Shown piece after piece: positions 47,045 through 56,061 of a stretch of 59,941 nucleotides of DNA. The position numbers and the translations under genes are program-made. The notes under the pieces were generated by a model. The model made no database searches and was not told the DNA's origin. It worked only from the letters and a program-made list of their open reading frames with translations. The DNA comes from Helicobacter sp. 10-6591 (GTDB taxonomy: Bacteria > Campylobacterota > Campylobacteria > Campylobacterales > Helicobacteraceae), in the NCBI RefSeq assembly GCF_003288805.1, contig NZ_NHYK01000010.1, positions 1 through 59,941 on the forward strand. Reading direction: 5' to 3'. Numbering within the stretch: the stretch's first letter is position 1; every line of letters begins with the position of its first letter.

Positions 47045-47312
47045 AAAATCTAGCAAAAATCCAGTTTTATCTCACAACACACAAAAATCGAGAGTTTCAA
47101 AAGAGCTCTCTTCTACTCAAACATTCCTTACTTCTACAGAATCCAAACGTGAATTTGCAAAGCTTGGCATGAGCGCAAGCTTGATGACATGTGTGGGAAG
47201 TGCATTTTTTATGAAAAACAAGACAGCAAAAAACTTGCACATACTTAGTGGTATAGCATTGGTAGGCTTTAGCATATGGCATTCAAGTCTGTATGACAAA
47301 AAGTTCAAATAA
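47037..47312 (+). CDS. Small two-helix membrane protein ending the ferrosome-like cluster
   Basis: This 91-residue protein has a polar, Ser/Thr/Lys-rich first half, then two hydrophobic helices (KLGMSASLMTCVGSAFFM and HILSGIALVGFSIWHSSLY). Histidines at both ends of the second helix could hold haem or metal. AGGAGA precedes the ATG. It overlaps the preceding 44-residue gene and touches dapE. The family was not recognised. Confidence 0.55.
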   Translation: MPRKSSKNPVLSHNTQKSRVSKELSSTQTFLTSTESKREFAKLGMSASLMTCVGSAFFMKNKTAKNLHILSGIALVGFSIWHSSLYDKKFK

Positions 47313-47316
47313 ACCA

Positions 47317-48459
47317 ATGGATTGTATTACTCTTCTACAAAAGCTGATCAACGCACCCACTATCACCCCGCAAGAATGCGGAATCTACTCTTTTTTAAAA
47401 GAACTTCTGAATCCATATTTTTCTTTTATTGAGCAGGATACAAATGGAGTAAAAAATCTCTTTGCTTATAGTAAGAATTTTAAGAAGGACAAACTCCCTC
47501 ATATTTGCTTCGCCGGACATATTGATGTCGTGCCTGCAGGTGATGGCTGGGAGAGCGATCCATTTTGCGCAAAGCACCAAGATGGATATATCTACGGGCG
47601 TGGGTCTCAAGATATGAAAAGTGGTATAAGTGCTTTTGTCTGTGCTGTTTTGGCATTTCTATATAGATATGAGAATGCGCTAGATTTTCTGAGAATCTCT
47701 TTGCTGCTTACAAGTGATGAGGAAGGCGATGGTACCTATGGCACGCAACATATGTTAGGGCTTTTGGAGCAAAAGGGATTTTTGCCAGATATGGTTATAG
47801 TCGCTGAACCTACGGCTAGCAAAACTTGTGGTGATGTCATAAAAATCGGCAGACGCGGGAGTATTAATGGCGTGATAAAAATCTTTGGCAAGCAAGGGCA
47901 TGTAGCATATCCAAAGCAATGTATCAATCCTATAGAGCTCTTAGGTTCGCGTCTGGGCAAACTTGCAGGAGTAAATCTTGATGATGGCGATGAAGATTTT
48001 GCGCCAAGTAAGCTTGTGATTACTGATATTCGTGCTGGTATGGAAGTGGTAAATGTCACGCCAAGTGAGTTGAAAATACTTTTTAATGTCCGTAACGCAC
48101 CCCAAAGCAATGTGGATTCTGTGGAAAAATACATAAAGGAGGTGCTGGAGGGCTTGGAGTTTGATTTAGAATTAAAGCAGAGTTCAGTTGGATTTATAAC
48201 GCATAAGCACACCAAGCTTCTTGCCTATCTGCAGGAGAGTATAAGCAGTGTATGTGGCAAAGAAGCTTGCCTTAGCACAAGTGGTGGGACAAGCGATGCA
48301 AGGTTTTTCGGTTTAAGAGGTATAGATGTTGTAGAAATTGGCGTGCCTAATGACAGAATCCATGCTATCAATGAGCGCGTAAAGGTGAGTGATGTGCAAA
48401 GTTTAGAGAGAATATTTATAAGATTTTTAGAAGTGTTACTAGCTAATAGTATTGGCTAA
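47317..48459 (+). CDS. dapE: Succinyl-diaminopimelate desuccinylase
   Basis: DapE is an M20-family dizinc enzyme that makes LL-diaminopimelate for lysine and peptidoglycan. Ligand motifs are CFAGHIDVVPAGDGWESDPF, GRGSQDMKSGI, TSDEEGDGTYGT (catalytic Glu) and STSGGTSDARF. The frame is open from ATG 47293, which would overlap the previous gene. ATG 47317 (MDCITLLQKLI) fits the family N-terminus better and leaves 380 residues. Confidence 0.94.
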   Translation: MDCITLLQKLINAPTITPQECGIYSFLKELLNPYFSFIEQDTNGVKNLFAYSKNFKKDKLPHICFAGHIDVVPAGDGWESDPFCAKHQDGYIYGRGSQDMKSGISAFVCAVLAFLYRYENALDFLRISLLLTSDEEGDGTYGTQHMLGLLEQKGFLPDMVIVAEPTASKTCGDVIKIGRRGSINGVIKIFGKQGHVAYPKQCINPIELLGSRLGKLAGVNLDDGDEDFAPSKLVITDIRAGMEVVNVTPSELKILFNVRNAPQSNVDSVEKYIKEVLEGLEFDLELKQSSVGFITHKHTKLLAYLQESISSVCGKEACLSTSGGTSDARFFGLRGIDVVEIGVPNDRIHAINERVKVSDVQSLERIFIRFLEVLLANSIG

Positions 48460-48581
48460 ATCTACAACCTTATTGGATTAATGAGATAGGCATATTTCAT
48501 TAAAATCCCTTGCCCTCCTTGTGTTAGAGTTTTGGGATTTAAAGGTTGTGATAAGATGCAATGAAAACAAAGGAGTATGAA

Positions 48582-50132
48582 ATGGCAGAAATGCGAGCTG
48601 AGCGCAAGAGTATTTTTGATTATCTATCCAAAAATAAGTTTTTAATCCCTATGTATCAGAGGAATTATGTCTGGGGTGAGGATGAGTGTGAGCAGTTATG
48701 GGAAGATGTGTATCATTTTTTTTAAAAACAAAAACGAAAACCAAGATGAGGAATATTTTTTAGGTTCTGTGGTGATATACAAGGAAAATGGGAGGCAGAA
48801 TATCATTGATGGATAGCAGAGGACAACGACATTAAATTTACTCATTCGTGCCCTATACGAAAAAGCAAGAGGACAAGATGGGATTGATAAGCTTAAAAGT
48901 GATTTGGCTTCTTGCCTTTGGGACTCGGACTCCTTAACAGGAAATATTGACTTTGAAAAAACGCATTTTAAAAGCGAAGTAGCTACGGATTCAGACAATG
49001 AGAGTCTAGAAAATCTTTTTAAAGATACTTTGGATATTAATATACAGAGGGGGGAGGCAAAAAGCTATCTTTATATGAAAAAAATTTTGTTTTCTTTCAA
49101 AATAAAATTGATGGATTAGCTAAAAATGAACCAACAAAGTGGTATGACTTTTGTCTGTGTTTATTGCGGTTATGCGTGATTTTGCCCATTGAGTGTGATG
49201 GACGTGATAAGGCTTTACGCATCTTTAATACTTTAAATAATAGGGGTGTTGCCCTCTCTGCAGCAGATATTTTAAAAGGCTTGATTTTTGCCAATAAAAG
49301 TGATGCTGAAAAAATGGAATTTGGAAGAGAGTGGAAGGCATTAGAAAGCCAGATTCAAAACTCAAATTATCTCGAAAAAGAAGATATTAGCTTTTTGTTT
49401 TTGCAATATGAGCATATCATTAGAGCGCAACATGGCGAGGTGGATACGAAGATCCCAAGTGTACTTGATTTTTGGACTAAAAAAAGCAAGAAGGCTAATC
49501 TTGCGGCAGATGCAGATTTGTTAGACAAAAATGAGACCTTTGACTTTATTAAAAGATTGGCAGAATTTTGGTGCAATCCTTATGATCATCTAAACCCTGA
49601 AGCACAAAAATATTTTGCAGTTTTAAATATATATCAAAACAAATTGTGGCAAATGGTCGTGAGTGTGTGCTTTTATATATGCGATAAGGACAAAAATAGC
49701 AGCATTTTTGATGAAATTTTGCCGCAGCTTGCAGCCTACAATGCCTTAGGACTGATGTATCTAAAAGGTGGGAGTTCTGGATTATTCTGGGGCTTTATGA
49801 GGGCAAATGTTAATATCATTGCAAAAGTAGAGATTGAGCATATTTTCCCCCAAAAATGGCAAGATACAAACTACAATGGTTGGAATGAAGAAGAAGCGCA
49901 AGAATATTTAGAGCAAATTGGCAATAAAATATTGCTTGAAAAAAAGCTAAATATCCACGCTGGAAATGAGTTTTTTCATAGGAAGAAAGCGATATATAAG
50001 GATTCTTGCATTATAGAAGCACAGGATTTAGCAAGAAGCGATAAAAAAGATTGGCGCAAAGAGGATATTGAGAATCGAAATGCGCAGATTTACCAAAAGT
50101 TTGAGGAGTTTTTCACCAAAATTTTTAGTTGA
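48582..50132 (+). pseudogene. Broken GmrSD-like (DUF262/DUF1524) type IV restriction protein
   Basis: The N-terminal DUF262 part begins at ATG 48582 after AGGAG (FLIPMYQRNYVWGEDECEQLWED). It is interrupted by a T8 run at 48716-48723 (seven T would stay in frame), by TAG at 48814-48816 inside the NTPase motif (DG-stop-QRTTT), and by another shift near 49080-49100. The long 3' frame (from about 49100) holds NTLNNRGVALSAADILKGL and the DUF1524 HNH-like VEIEHIFPQKW. Intact GmrSD proteins cut modified DNA. This copy is inactive or phase-variable with further decay. Confidence 0.82.
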
Positions 50133-50325
50133 AACTTTTGTGCATTGGCTTCCCTAATCCTTTAGGGCATTGCAAATAATCGCTTCTTTTTTGCCTTCTA
50201 AGCTTTGCAGTTGTAAATTTGCGCTTTGGATTCTAGCTCTTTGCGTTTTATGCCTATACAACTAGATTCTTTTTTAATACCTATAAACAGCCTGTGTAAA
50301 TTTACTGCCTAGCTGCATTGTAACA
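50133..50325. other. Spacer between two restriction-related remnants
   Basis: No intact gene is visible. On the minus strand a frame of about 22 codons (SANLQLQSLEGKKEAIICNALKD) might be a further scrap of a restriction gene beyond the methylase stop; this is unproven. Confidence 0.25.
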
Positions 50326-50567
50326 CTAGACTTTAAAAAGTTTCACATTCTCTTTTAATCTTTTTTCTATAAGCTTGCAATATTCTTTATCAAGCTCAAG
50401 CCCAATGCCTATGCGACAATTAGATTCTGTTTCTAAAAGCGTCGTGCCACTCCCACAAAATGGATCAAATACCACTTCACCCACATAAGAGAAAAGTTTA
50501 ATGCACCGCTTAGGCAACTCTCTAGGAAAGGGCGCGGGATTGTAAGCGCTTTTGACTTTGGGCTATT
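50326..50567 (-). pseudogene. C-terminal fragment of a DNA methyltransferase
   Basis: About 80 codons remain: PKVKSAYNPAPFPRELPKRC, then the SAM-binding motif I VFDPFCGSGTTLLE and a closing helix (LDKEYCKLIEKRLKE). This order is that of beta-class N6-adenine/N4-cytosine methylases, whose motif I is near the C-terminus. The upstream two thirds are missing; the frame ends at about 50567, where capsule-type sequence of the other strand begins. It is probably a deletion junction. Confidence 0.75.
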
Positions 50568-51501
50568 AAGCAGCTATTTTAACTCCAAGAAAAGGATAAC
50601 CTCCCAAAGAGCCTTTAATGCACTGACTATAGCAGAGAATTATTTCATCAAATCCTCCACAAACTCCAAAAAAATTCAAGGAGAAATTGCTTGGTTTTTG
50701 CAATTCCCAAAAGAGCTCTCCACCAATATCCCCTCTTTCTTAGGAGACCGCGATAGCTCGCATTATAAAGTTGAGTATCTCTACTTAAATACCCTCTCAG
50801 AGCTTTTTGTTTTTGGTAGATTGCAACCCTATGTTTGGAGCAAAATCTTCCAAACCATCTACAACTTCCTTAAACAGCTATACTCCCGCACGACAAAAGC
50901 AGCAATCAACTTTAGCTACCCGCTTAAAACCCAAGCGCGATTCCAGACTTTTTTACTGGAAAACCGGCTTGATTGCGACACAATTTGGGAGTTTGAAGAC
51001 CTTAAAATCTCCATCCCACAAATGCTATCTTCTATCAATACCTACATCACAGAGCAAAATACGCATTCCTTTATCCATGGGGATTTTTGTTTTTCTAATA
51101 TCATGTATGACTTCCGTTCCAATGGCATCAAGATTTTTGACCCAAGGGGGATGGATTTTTCCAACCAAATTACCCCCTATGGCGACAAAAAATACGACTA
51201 TGCAAAGCTAATGCACTCTTGCATTGGGCTTTATGATTTTATTATTTGCGATTGCTACACACTGACAATTTCCAAAAACCGCATCCATTTTGCAATCAAA
51301 ACCCCAAACAATATCCAAGAGATTCAAGAGAGATTTCTAAAAATCTTCCATCACAACACTCTAGAACTCTATGCCATTATGATTCACATCTTTCTCTCAA
51401 TGCTTCCCTTACACGCAGATAATAAAACTCGGCAGTGGGCATTATTTGCTAATGCCTTTAGACTCTATCAAGATTTTTGCCGACTAAGGGAGAGAGCATG
51501 A
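50566..51501 (+). pseudogene. 5'-truncated aminoglycoside phosphotransferase-fold capsule protein
   Basis: The frame is open without a good start from about 50566 (LLSSYFNSKKRITSQRAFNAL), so the N-terminus is lost at the junction. An APH-fold kinase motif is clear: HGDFCFSNIMYD (catalytic loop) and IKIFDPRGMD (metal-binding Asp). Relatives occur next to nucleotidyltransferases in capsule and LPS loci. A shortened product from TTG 50698 (267 residues) is possible. It ends in an ATGA overlap with the next gene. Confidence 0.65.
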
Positions 51502-52205
51502 CATTTGTTTTCCCCATGGCAGGACTTAGCAGCCGATTTACACAAGCGGGTTTTACCCTCCCAAAATACATGCTAGAGACAAAAGAAGGTTCTGTGCTAT
51601 TGCGTGTGCTAAAGAGCTTTGAACACTACAAATCCCAGAAGTTTTTATTTATCTATAGAGAGATTTACAACACAAAGGACTTTATTGTAAAAACCTACGA
51701 AACACTCAACATCTCAAATCCCCTCCTAGTCCCACTCCATAACACAACACTCGGGCAAGCACACACTATTTATTTAGGACTTAAAAGCATGGGGATTGCT
51801 CATGATCAAAGCCTGTTAATCTTTAACATCGATACCTTCCGTCCTAATTTTCAATTTCCTTCTAACTATGCAAGTTGTGATGGTTATTTAGAAGTATTTA
51901 TGGGATTTGGCAATCAATGGAGCTTCATCCTCCCAGGTGCACAAAACACCGTGCTAAAAACGACAGAAAAAGATAGAATCTCATCACTACGTAGCAGTGG
52001 ATTATACTATTTTAAGCATACTGGAGACTTTCTAGATGCCTTTACCTTCAACTTTTCCCAAGCAATCACGCACAAGGGCGAATACTATGTTGCACCTTTG
52101 TATAACTACCTCATCCAAAAGAACAAAGATATTAGATATTTTGAAATCTCTAAACAAGACATTATCTTTTGCGGGACTCCTGAAGAATACTACAAGCTCA
52201 TCTAA
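51498..52205 (+). CDS. Sugar nucleotidyltransferase-like protein of a surface-polysaccharide locus
   Basis: This 235-residue protein begins MTFVFPMAGLSSRFTQAGF, the nucleotide-binding loop of NTP-transferases. It has LPKYMLE for substrate contact and IFNIDTFRP for the metal-binding Asp. Similar short transferases occur in Campylobacter capsule clusters. GGGAGAG precedes the ATG, which overlaps the stop of the kinase-like gene (ATGA), pointing to coupled expression. The sugar is unknown. Confidence 0.75.
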   Translation: MTFVFPMAGLSSRFTQAGFTLPKYMLETKEGSVLLRVLKSFEHYKSQKFLFIYREIYNTKDFIVKTYETLNISNPLLVPLHNTTLGQAHTIYLGLKSMGIAHDQSLLIFNIDTFRPNFQFPSNYASCDGYLEVFMGFGNQWSFILPGAQNTVLKTTEKDRISSLRSSGLYYFKHTGDFLDAFTFNFSQAITHKGEYYVAPLYNYLIQKNKDIRYFEISKQDIIFCGTPEEYYKLI

Positions 52206-52258
52206 CAACACTTAATTTAAGGAATTTACCCTATAACACCAAAAACACAAGGATAACC

Positions 52259-53390
52259 ATGCATTACATCCACCGAGAATTTTGCCCAATCACCGGGCAA
52301 AAAGCATTTGAACCACTCTATGAAAATACATTTCCTATTTTTGCAGGTTGTGTGGAAAATGAAAATGTAGAATCAGATGTCATCTGCGAACAAAAATGGG
52401 TCATCTACGAAAGTGGTGTCATCGCACTCCAAGACCTTATTCCCTTAGAGATTTTATACAAAAATGGACATTATGCAGGCTTGGTAGGAGAAATTTGAGA
52501 AAACCACCATAAGGAGTTTGCAGAGTTTGTTTTACAATCCTCACCCAAAAATGTCCTAGAAGTCGGTGGAGGACATGGAAAGCTCTCCAAAAACTGCCTA
52601 GCAAAAAACCACAATCTACGATGGACAATTATTGAGCCTACACCAACACACAAAACCAACAAAGTCCAATACATAGAAGGCTACTTTGAGTAACATAACT
52701 TCCAAGAGGATTTTGATTTAATCACCCACAGCCATTTGTTTGAACACATCTATAACCCTAACGTATTTTTAAACAAATGCTACAAAATTCTAGCAAATAA
52801 TGGGGGGGGGGGGGCAGATGGGGTTTAGCCTCCCAAATATGCAAAAGTGGCTGGAGAACAAGGGGATTAATTGCCTAAATTTTGAACACACGATTTTCCT
52901 AAATGAAGATACTATCAAATACCTCTTACACAAGAATCATTTCTCCATCATTGAGAAAACATACTTCTCTGAGCATTCCATCTTTATTAAAGCACGTTTA
53001 GATGATACTGCCAAAGCCCAAATAAACCTAGACTATAATGCACACAAAAAACTATTTCTAGACCTACACCACCACTATACTGCTTTAATAGAACAGCTAA
53101 ATTCCCTCCTAGAACAAAGAGATGCAGATGCCTATCTCTTTGGCGCACATCTCTTCTCCCAATACCTCATATATAATGGACTGCATAGTCAAAAAATTCT
53201 CCATATTTTAGACAATAACCCCAATAAACAAGAAAAACGGCTCTATGGGACAAATCTAAGTGTCAAATCCCCTGCAATCCTAAAAGACAAAGACAATGCT
53301 TTTGTGATTTTATGTGCTGGCGTTTATAACAATGAGATAGAAAAAGACCTCAAAACTATGAACCCACACCTAGAAATTTTTAAATGTTAG
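52259..53390 (+). pseudogene. SAM-dependent sugar C-methyltransferase pseudogene with a G13 tract
   Basis: The protein would have an N-terminal Cys-containing segment (CPITGQ), a Rossmann methyltransferase core (VLEVGGGHGKL; FDLITHSHLFEHIYNPNVFL) and a C-terminal domain (DAYLFGAHLFSQYLI). TGA 52496-52498 and TAA 52691-52693 break it in frame. A run of 13 G at 52802-52814 then shifts it by one; 12 or 15 would restore frame. Similar methyltransferases lie in Campylobacter capsule loci. The part from 52800 remains open for 196 codons. Confidence 0.75.
52802..52814 (+). repeat. Homopolymeric G tract (13 G)
   Basis: It is the longest homopolymer in the window and lies in coding sequence of the methyltransferase remnant. 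Such tracts mediate slipped-strand phase variation in Campylobacterota surface genes. In the present length the reading frame is off. Confidence 0.9.
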
Positions 53391-53480
53391 TACCAAAATA
53401 CAATTACGCCACACTGCTTAACATGCTTGCTAAAGTCCAACCTGCGTGAATTCCTATTGCACACGCATGCGCTACCCTAA

Positions 53481-53642
53481 AATCTTTATGTCTTTGAATC
53501 TTTGACTAAATACGCACCTAGCACACATTGTAAAGAAACCCAAATTGAAGCAAACAAGCAACCACACCAAGGTTCAGGAAACCATAAAGATAACATTGGG
53601 CTCACTAATTTTATAAACATTCACACAGGACTTATCCCCTAG
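53481..53642 (+). pseudogene. Possible C-terminal remnant of an unidentified protein
   Basis: A 53-codon frame follows a TAA at 53478 (NLYVFESLTKYAPSTHCKET, ending NFINIHTGLIP) and stops opposite the end of cdtC. It has protein-like composition but no start and no recognised family. The rest of the 53391-53480 gap shows nothing. Confidence 0.25.
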
Positions 53643-54391
53643 CGCCCCTCATCAATAGGCTGTATAACAGCAGCTTCTCTGATTTCTGGCATAATAGCCC
53701 AAAGCTTTGGTAGATCTACACTAAAGCCCTCTCTTAATTCACATCTTAAGATTCCTACCCTTTGCCATGGCGCTAAGTTTGGATTAAAAAATGTGCTTAT
53801 ACACTCTTTACCACCTAACACTAACGATCTTATCTCTACAGCATCACTAAGCAAAGGGATTAGCTGAAATACAGTTTCAAATTTCTTATTATTTAGATCT
53901 GCAAAGCAGTTTTTTAAAGTAAAAAATCCACTTTCATCAATTCCCAAGCACTCATTTATATCCTTAGCTGATACAAACTGCACATACTCTAAACTCAAAT
54001 TTGCAAAGCTATCAGCTCTTTTGATATCAGCAATCGCACTTGGATGAAAGGCTTTAACCTCCCTGATGTTATAGTTAAAAGTCTCATCAGATTTGCCTAA
54101 ATTCACTACCAAAGGTATTCCAGTATCAAGCGATCTTAGGCTTAAAGGCAAAGTAAATGGATCAAACCCATCTTGGTTGTTTGAATTATTTAATTTTAAA
54201 TTTGGTTTATCATTTAAATCACTGATTTTAATTCTATCTGGGGCTCTTTTCTCATCTGGGGCTTTGCTTATATTTCCTGCAAAACCTTTAGAGTCATCTA
54301 GCATTAAAAAGGTCTTACTCGGCACTGAAGCACAACTAACAATAAATAGAGATATTAGAGCTATTAAAGATATTTTTAGAGTTTTTATCAT
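53639..54391 (-). CDS. cdtC: Cytolethal distending toxin subunit C
   Basis: CdtC is one of the two receptor-binding subunits of the AB2 genotoxin. The 250-residue protein has a signal peptide with a VSCAS lipobox-like end and a ricin-type beta-trefoil domain (PFTLPLSLRSLDTGIPLVVN; SAKDINECLGIDESGFFTLKNC). The ATG overlaps the cdtB stop (ATGA) and has AGGAG ahead of it. It is last in the cdtABC operon. Confidence 0.93.
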   Translation of the reverse strand: MIKTLKISLIALISLFIVSCASVPSKTFLMLDDSKGFAGNISKAPDEKRAPDRIKISDLNDKPNLKLNNSNNQDGFDPFTLPLSLRSLDTGIPLVVNLGKSDETFNYNIREVKAFHPSAIADIKRADSFANLSLEYVQFVSAKDINECLGIDESGFFTLKNCFADLNNKKFETVFQLIPLLSDAVEIRSLVLGGKECISTFFNPNLAPWQRVGILRCELREGFSVDLPKLWAIMPEIREAAVIQPIDEGR

Positions 54392-55209
54392 GGAAATCTC
54401 CTAAATGTTACAGGGAAGTGGTCGCTTGCTATATGAGTTCTAAATCCGCTAAAGAATGTGCTAGCTGATATTGGTGGTAATGGAGCTGGAACAACAGCAC
54501 GATTAGAGTTACCAACCACAGCGTAATCTAGAGTTCTTCTAGCGCTAATTTGCGTGATGGCGTTATTAGTAACTATCCTAGTTCTTAGCCTTAACTCTAA
54601 TTCAAATGAGCTAAGAAGATCCACAGGCTCTCTATTAAAATCCCCCATTATAATCCAGTTAGTGCTAGCTAGAGTTGGAGATCTTTGAAAGAATAGATCT
54701 ATATTGTGAACGATAGCCGAAGCGTCAGCTCCACCATTTGCTAAAGCGTGAATACTAAAGAAAGCATCAGTATTTATCCTAATACCAAGAAGTGGTCTTG
54801 AGACTGTTGTTGGCGGTGGGAGCAAGAATACTTCATCAGCTTGTCTTCTGCTAGCTATTGCTAAATTTACCCTATTGCCAGCTGCATCAGTTCTAGCAAA
54901 GTAGATAAATATCAGATCTGGCCTAAGTCTAGTGCCGATGTTCCACACATGTTCAGTTACTACTACTTGTGTGCCAAATGCTCTAAACTCTCTTCCAGTT
55001 GGTTCAGCTGTAGCCGGGAGAGTTCCGGCTTCTTGGATAGCTAACACATCAATCCCATTTGCTCCAGAGAACATCTGAGCTACGCTAATACTCCATTTAG
55101 CCTCGCTACTAGCGCTTGAGCCTTGCATATTCCAAGTAGCGGTCTTAAAATCATCAATTACACCAAATAGTGCTGCAGCACTAAATAATAAAACTAAAAT
55201 ATATCTCAT
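54388..55209 (-). CDS. cdtB: Cytolethal distending toxin subunit B (DNase)
   Basis: CdtB is the active subunit, a DNase I-fold nuclease that enters host nuclei, breaks DNA and causes G2 arrest. The 273-residue protein has a signal peptide (about 15 residues), TATWNMQGSSAS, AIQEAG (catalytic Glu region), IHALANGGADA (His), IMGDFNREP (Asp/Asn) and the C-terminal SDHFPVTF (Asp-His). All expected catalytic residues are visible. It overlaps both neighbours by four bases. Confidence 0.96.
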   Translation of the reverse strand: MRYILVLLFSAAALFGVIDDFKTATWNMQGSSASSEAKWSISVAQMFSGANGIDVLAIQEAGTLPATAEPTGREFRAFGTQVVVTEHVWNIGTRLRPDLIFIYFARTDAAGNRVNLAIASRRQADEVFLLPPPTTVSRPLLGIRINTDAFFSIHALANGGADASAIVHNIDLFFQRSPTLASTNWIIMGDFNREPVDLLSSFELELRLRTRIVTNNAITQISARRTLDYAVVGNSNRAVVPAPLPPISASTFFSGFRTHIASDHFPVTFRRFP

Positions 55210-55886
55210 TGTTGGTATCCTAACAGTGGCGATGTAGGTGCAGCCTCAGGGACAAACACCCATTGTTGATTAAAGTTTGGCTTAAAATTGCAATCTCTCA
55301 TAGCAAGGCTGTAAAAGCTACCAGTTTGCACTAGTGAGCCAAGATCTGTTGTAATGCACTTACCAGAAGCGCTAGATTTTATCTGAATGGCTCCATTATC
55401 CATAGCAGATAGGTGCCATTGCTGAGATTGATTTTTTGGGTTGCAAGAGCGGTGGGTTATGCCACTGCCTTCATCGTGGATACAAGTATTAGTAAGGAAA
55501 TTTAATATTAATACTATATCATCACCTAGATTTATAACTTGCCAAGTTCTAGCCCCACCAAAATCCTTTGAGTTATCTAGGGTATATCCCCATAGCCAGT
55601 TGCCCTCAGCTAATGCCCAAACAGTTATCGATGAGCCACCTTTTGGGTTGATTATAGTTAGTGGGGCAGATTTAGATCCAAGACTTGGAGATAGGGATAA
55701 GTTTAGCAACGGGGTGCTATTTGAATTGTTTGAGTTATTACCCAAATCAAATCTATTAAATAAATTAGATCTCAGATTGTTTGTAGTAGAGTTATCATCT
55801 ATCGCAAGTGGTGCGTATGGAGTTTTAGTCCCAGTACAAGATATAAAAAATATAGATATAAAGAGCAAAAATAGTAAATTTCTCAT
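55206..55886 (-). CDS. cdtA: Cytolethal distending toxin subunit A
   Basis: CdtA is the second lectin-like subunit that binds the host cell surface. The 226-residue protein has a lipoprotein signal (ISIFFISC), an Asn/Ser-rich stretch (residues ~30-65) and a ricin B-type trefoil (WALAEGNWLWGYT; CIHDEGSGITHRSC; QQWHLSAMDNGAIQIKSSASGKC; QQWVFVP). AAGG precedes the ATG. It begins the operon, next to the type I restriction genes. Confidence 0.93.
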   Translation of the reverse strand: MRNLLFLLFISIFFISCTGTKTPYAPLAIDDNSTTNNLRSNLFNRFDLGNNSNNSNSTPLLNLSLSPSLGSKSAPLTIINPKGGSSITVWALAEGNWLWGYTLDNSKDFGGARTWQVINLGDDIVLILNFLTNTCIHDEGSGITHRSCNPKNQSQQWHLSAMDNGAIQIKSSASGKCITTDLGSLVQTGSFYSLAMRDCNFKPNFNQQWVFVPEAAPTSPLLGYQQ

Positions 55887-56061
55887 TGAATACCTTTTAA
55901 ATAGATTAATATTTATTGTTATTCTTAAATAATTTTACTTAATGGATTATTAAATATTTTATAAACAGATTAATATTTATATCTTTTATATTAAATTTAA
56001 TTATATTTATTTATGTTTTAGGTTTGTTTGGACTATTTCAGTCTTGCTAGTCAAAATGCAA

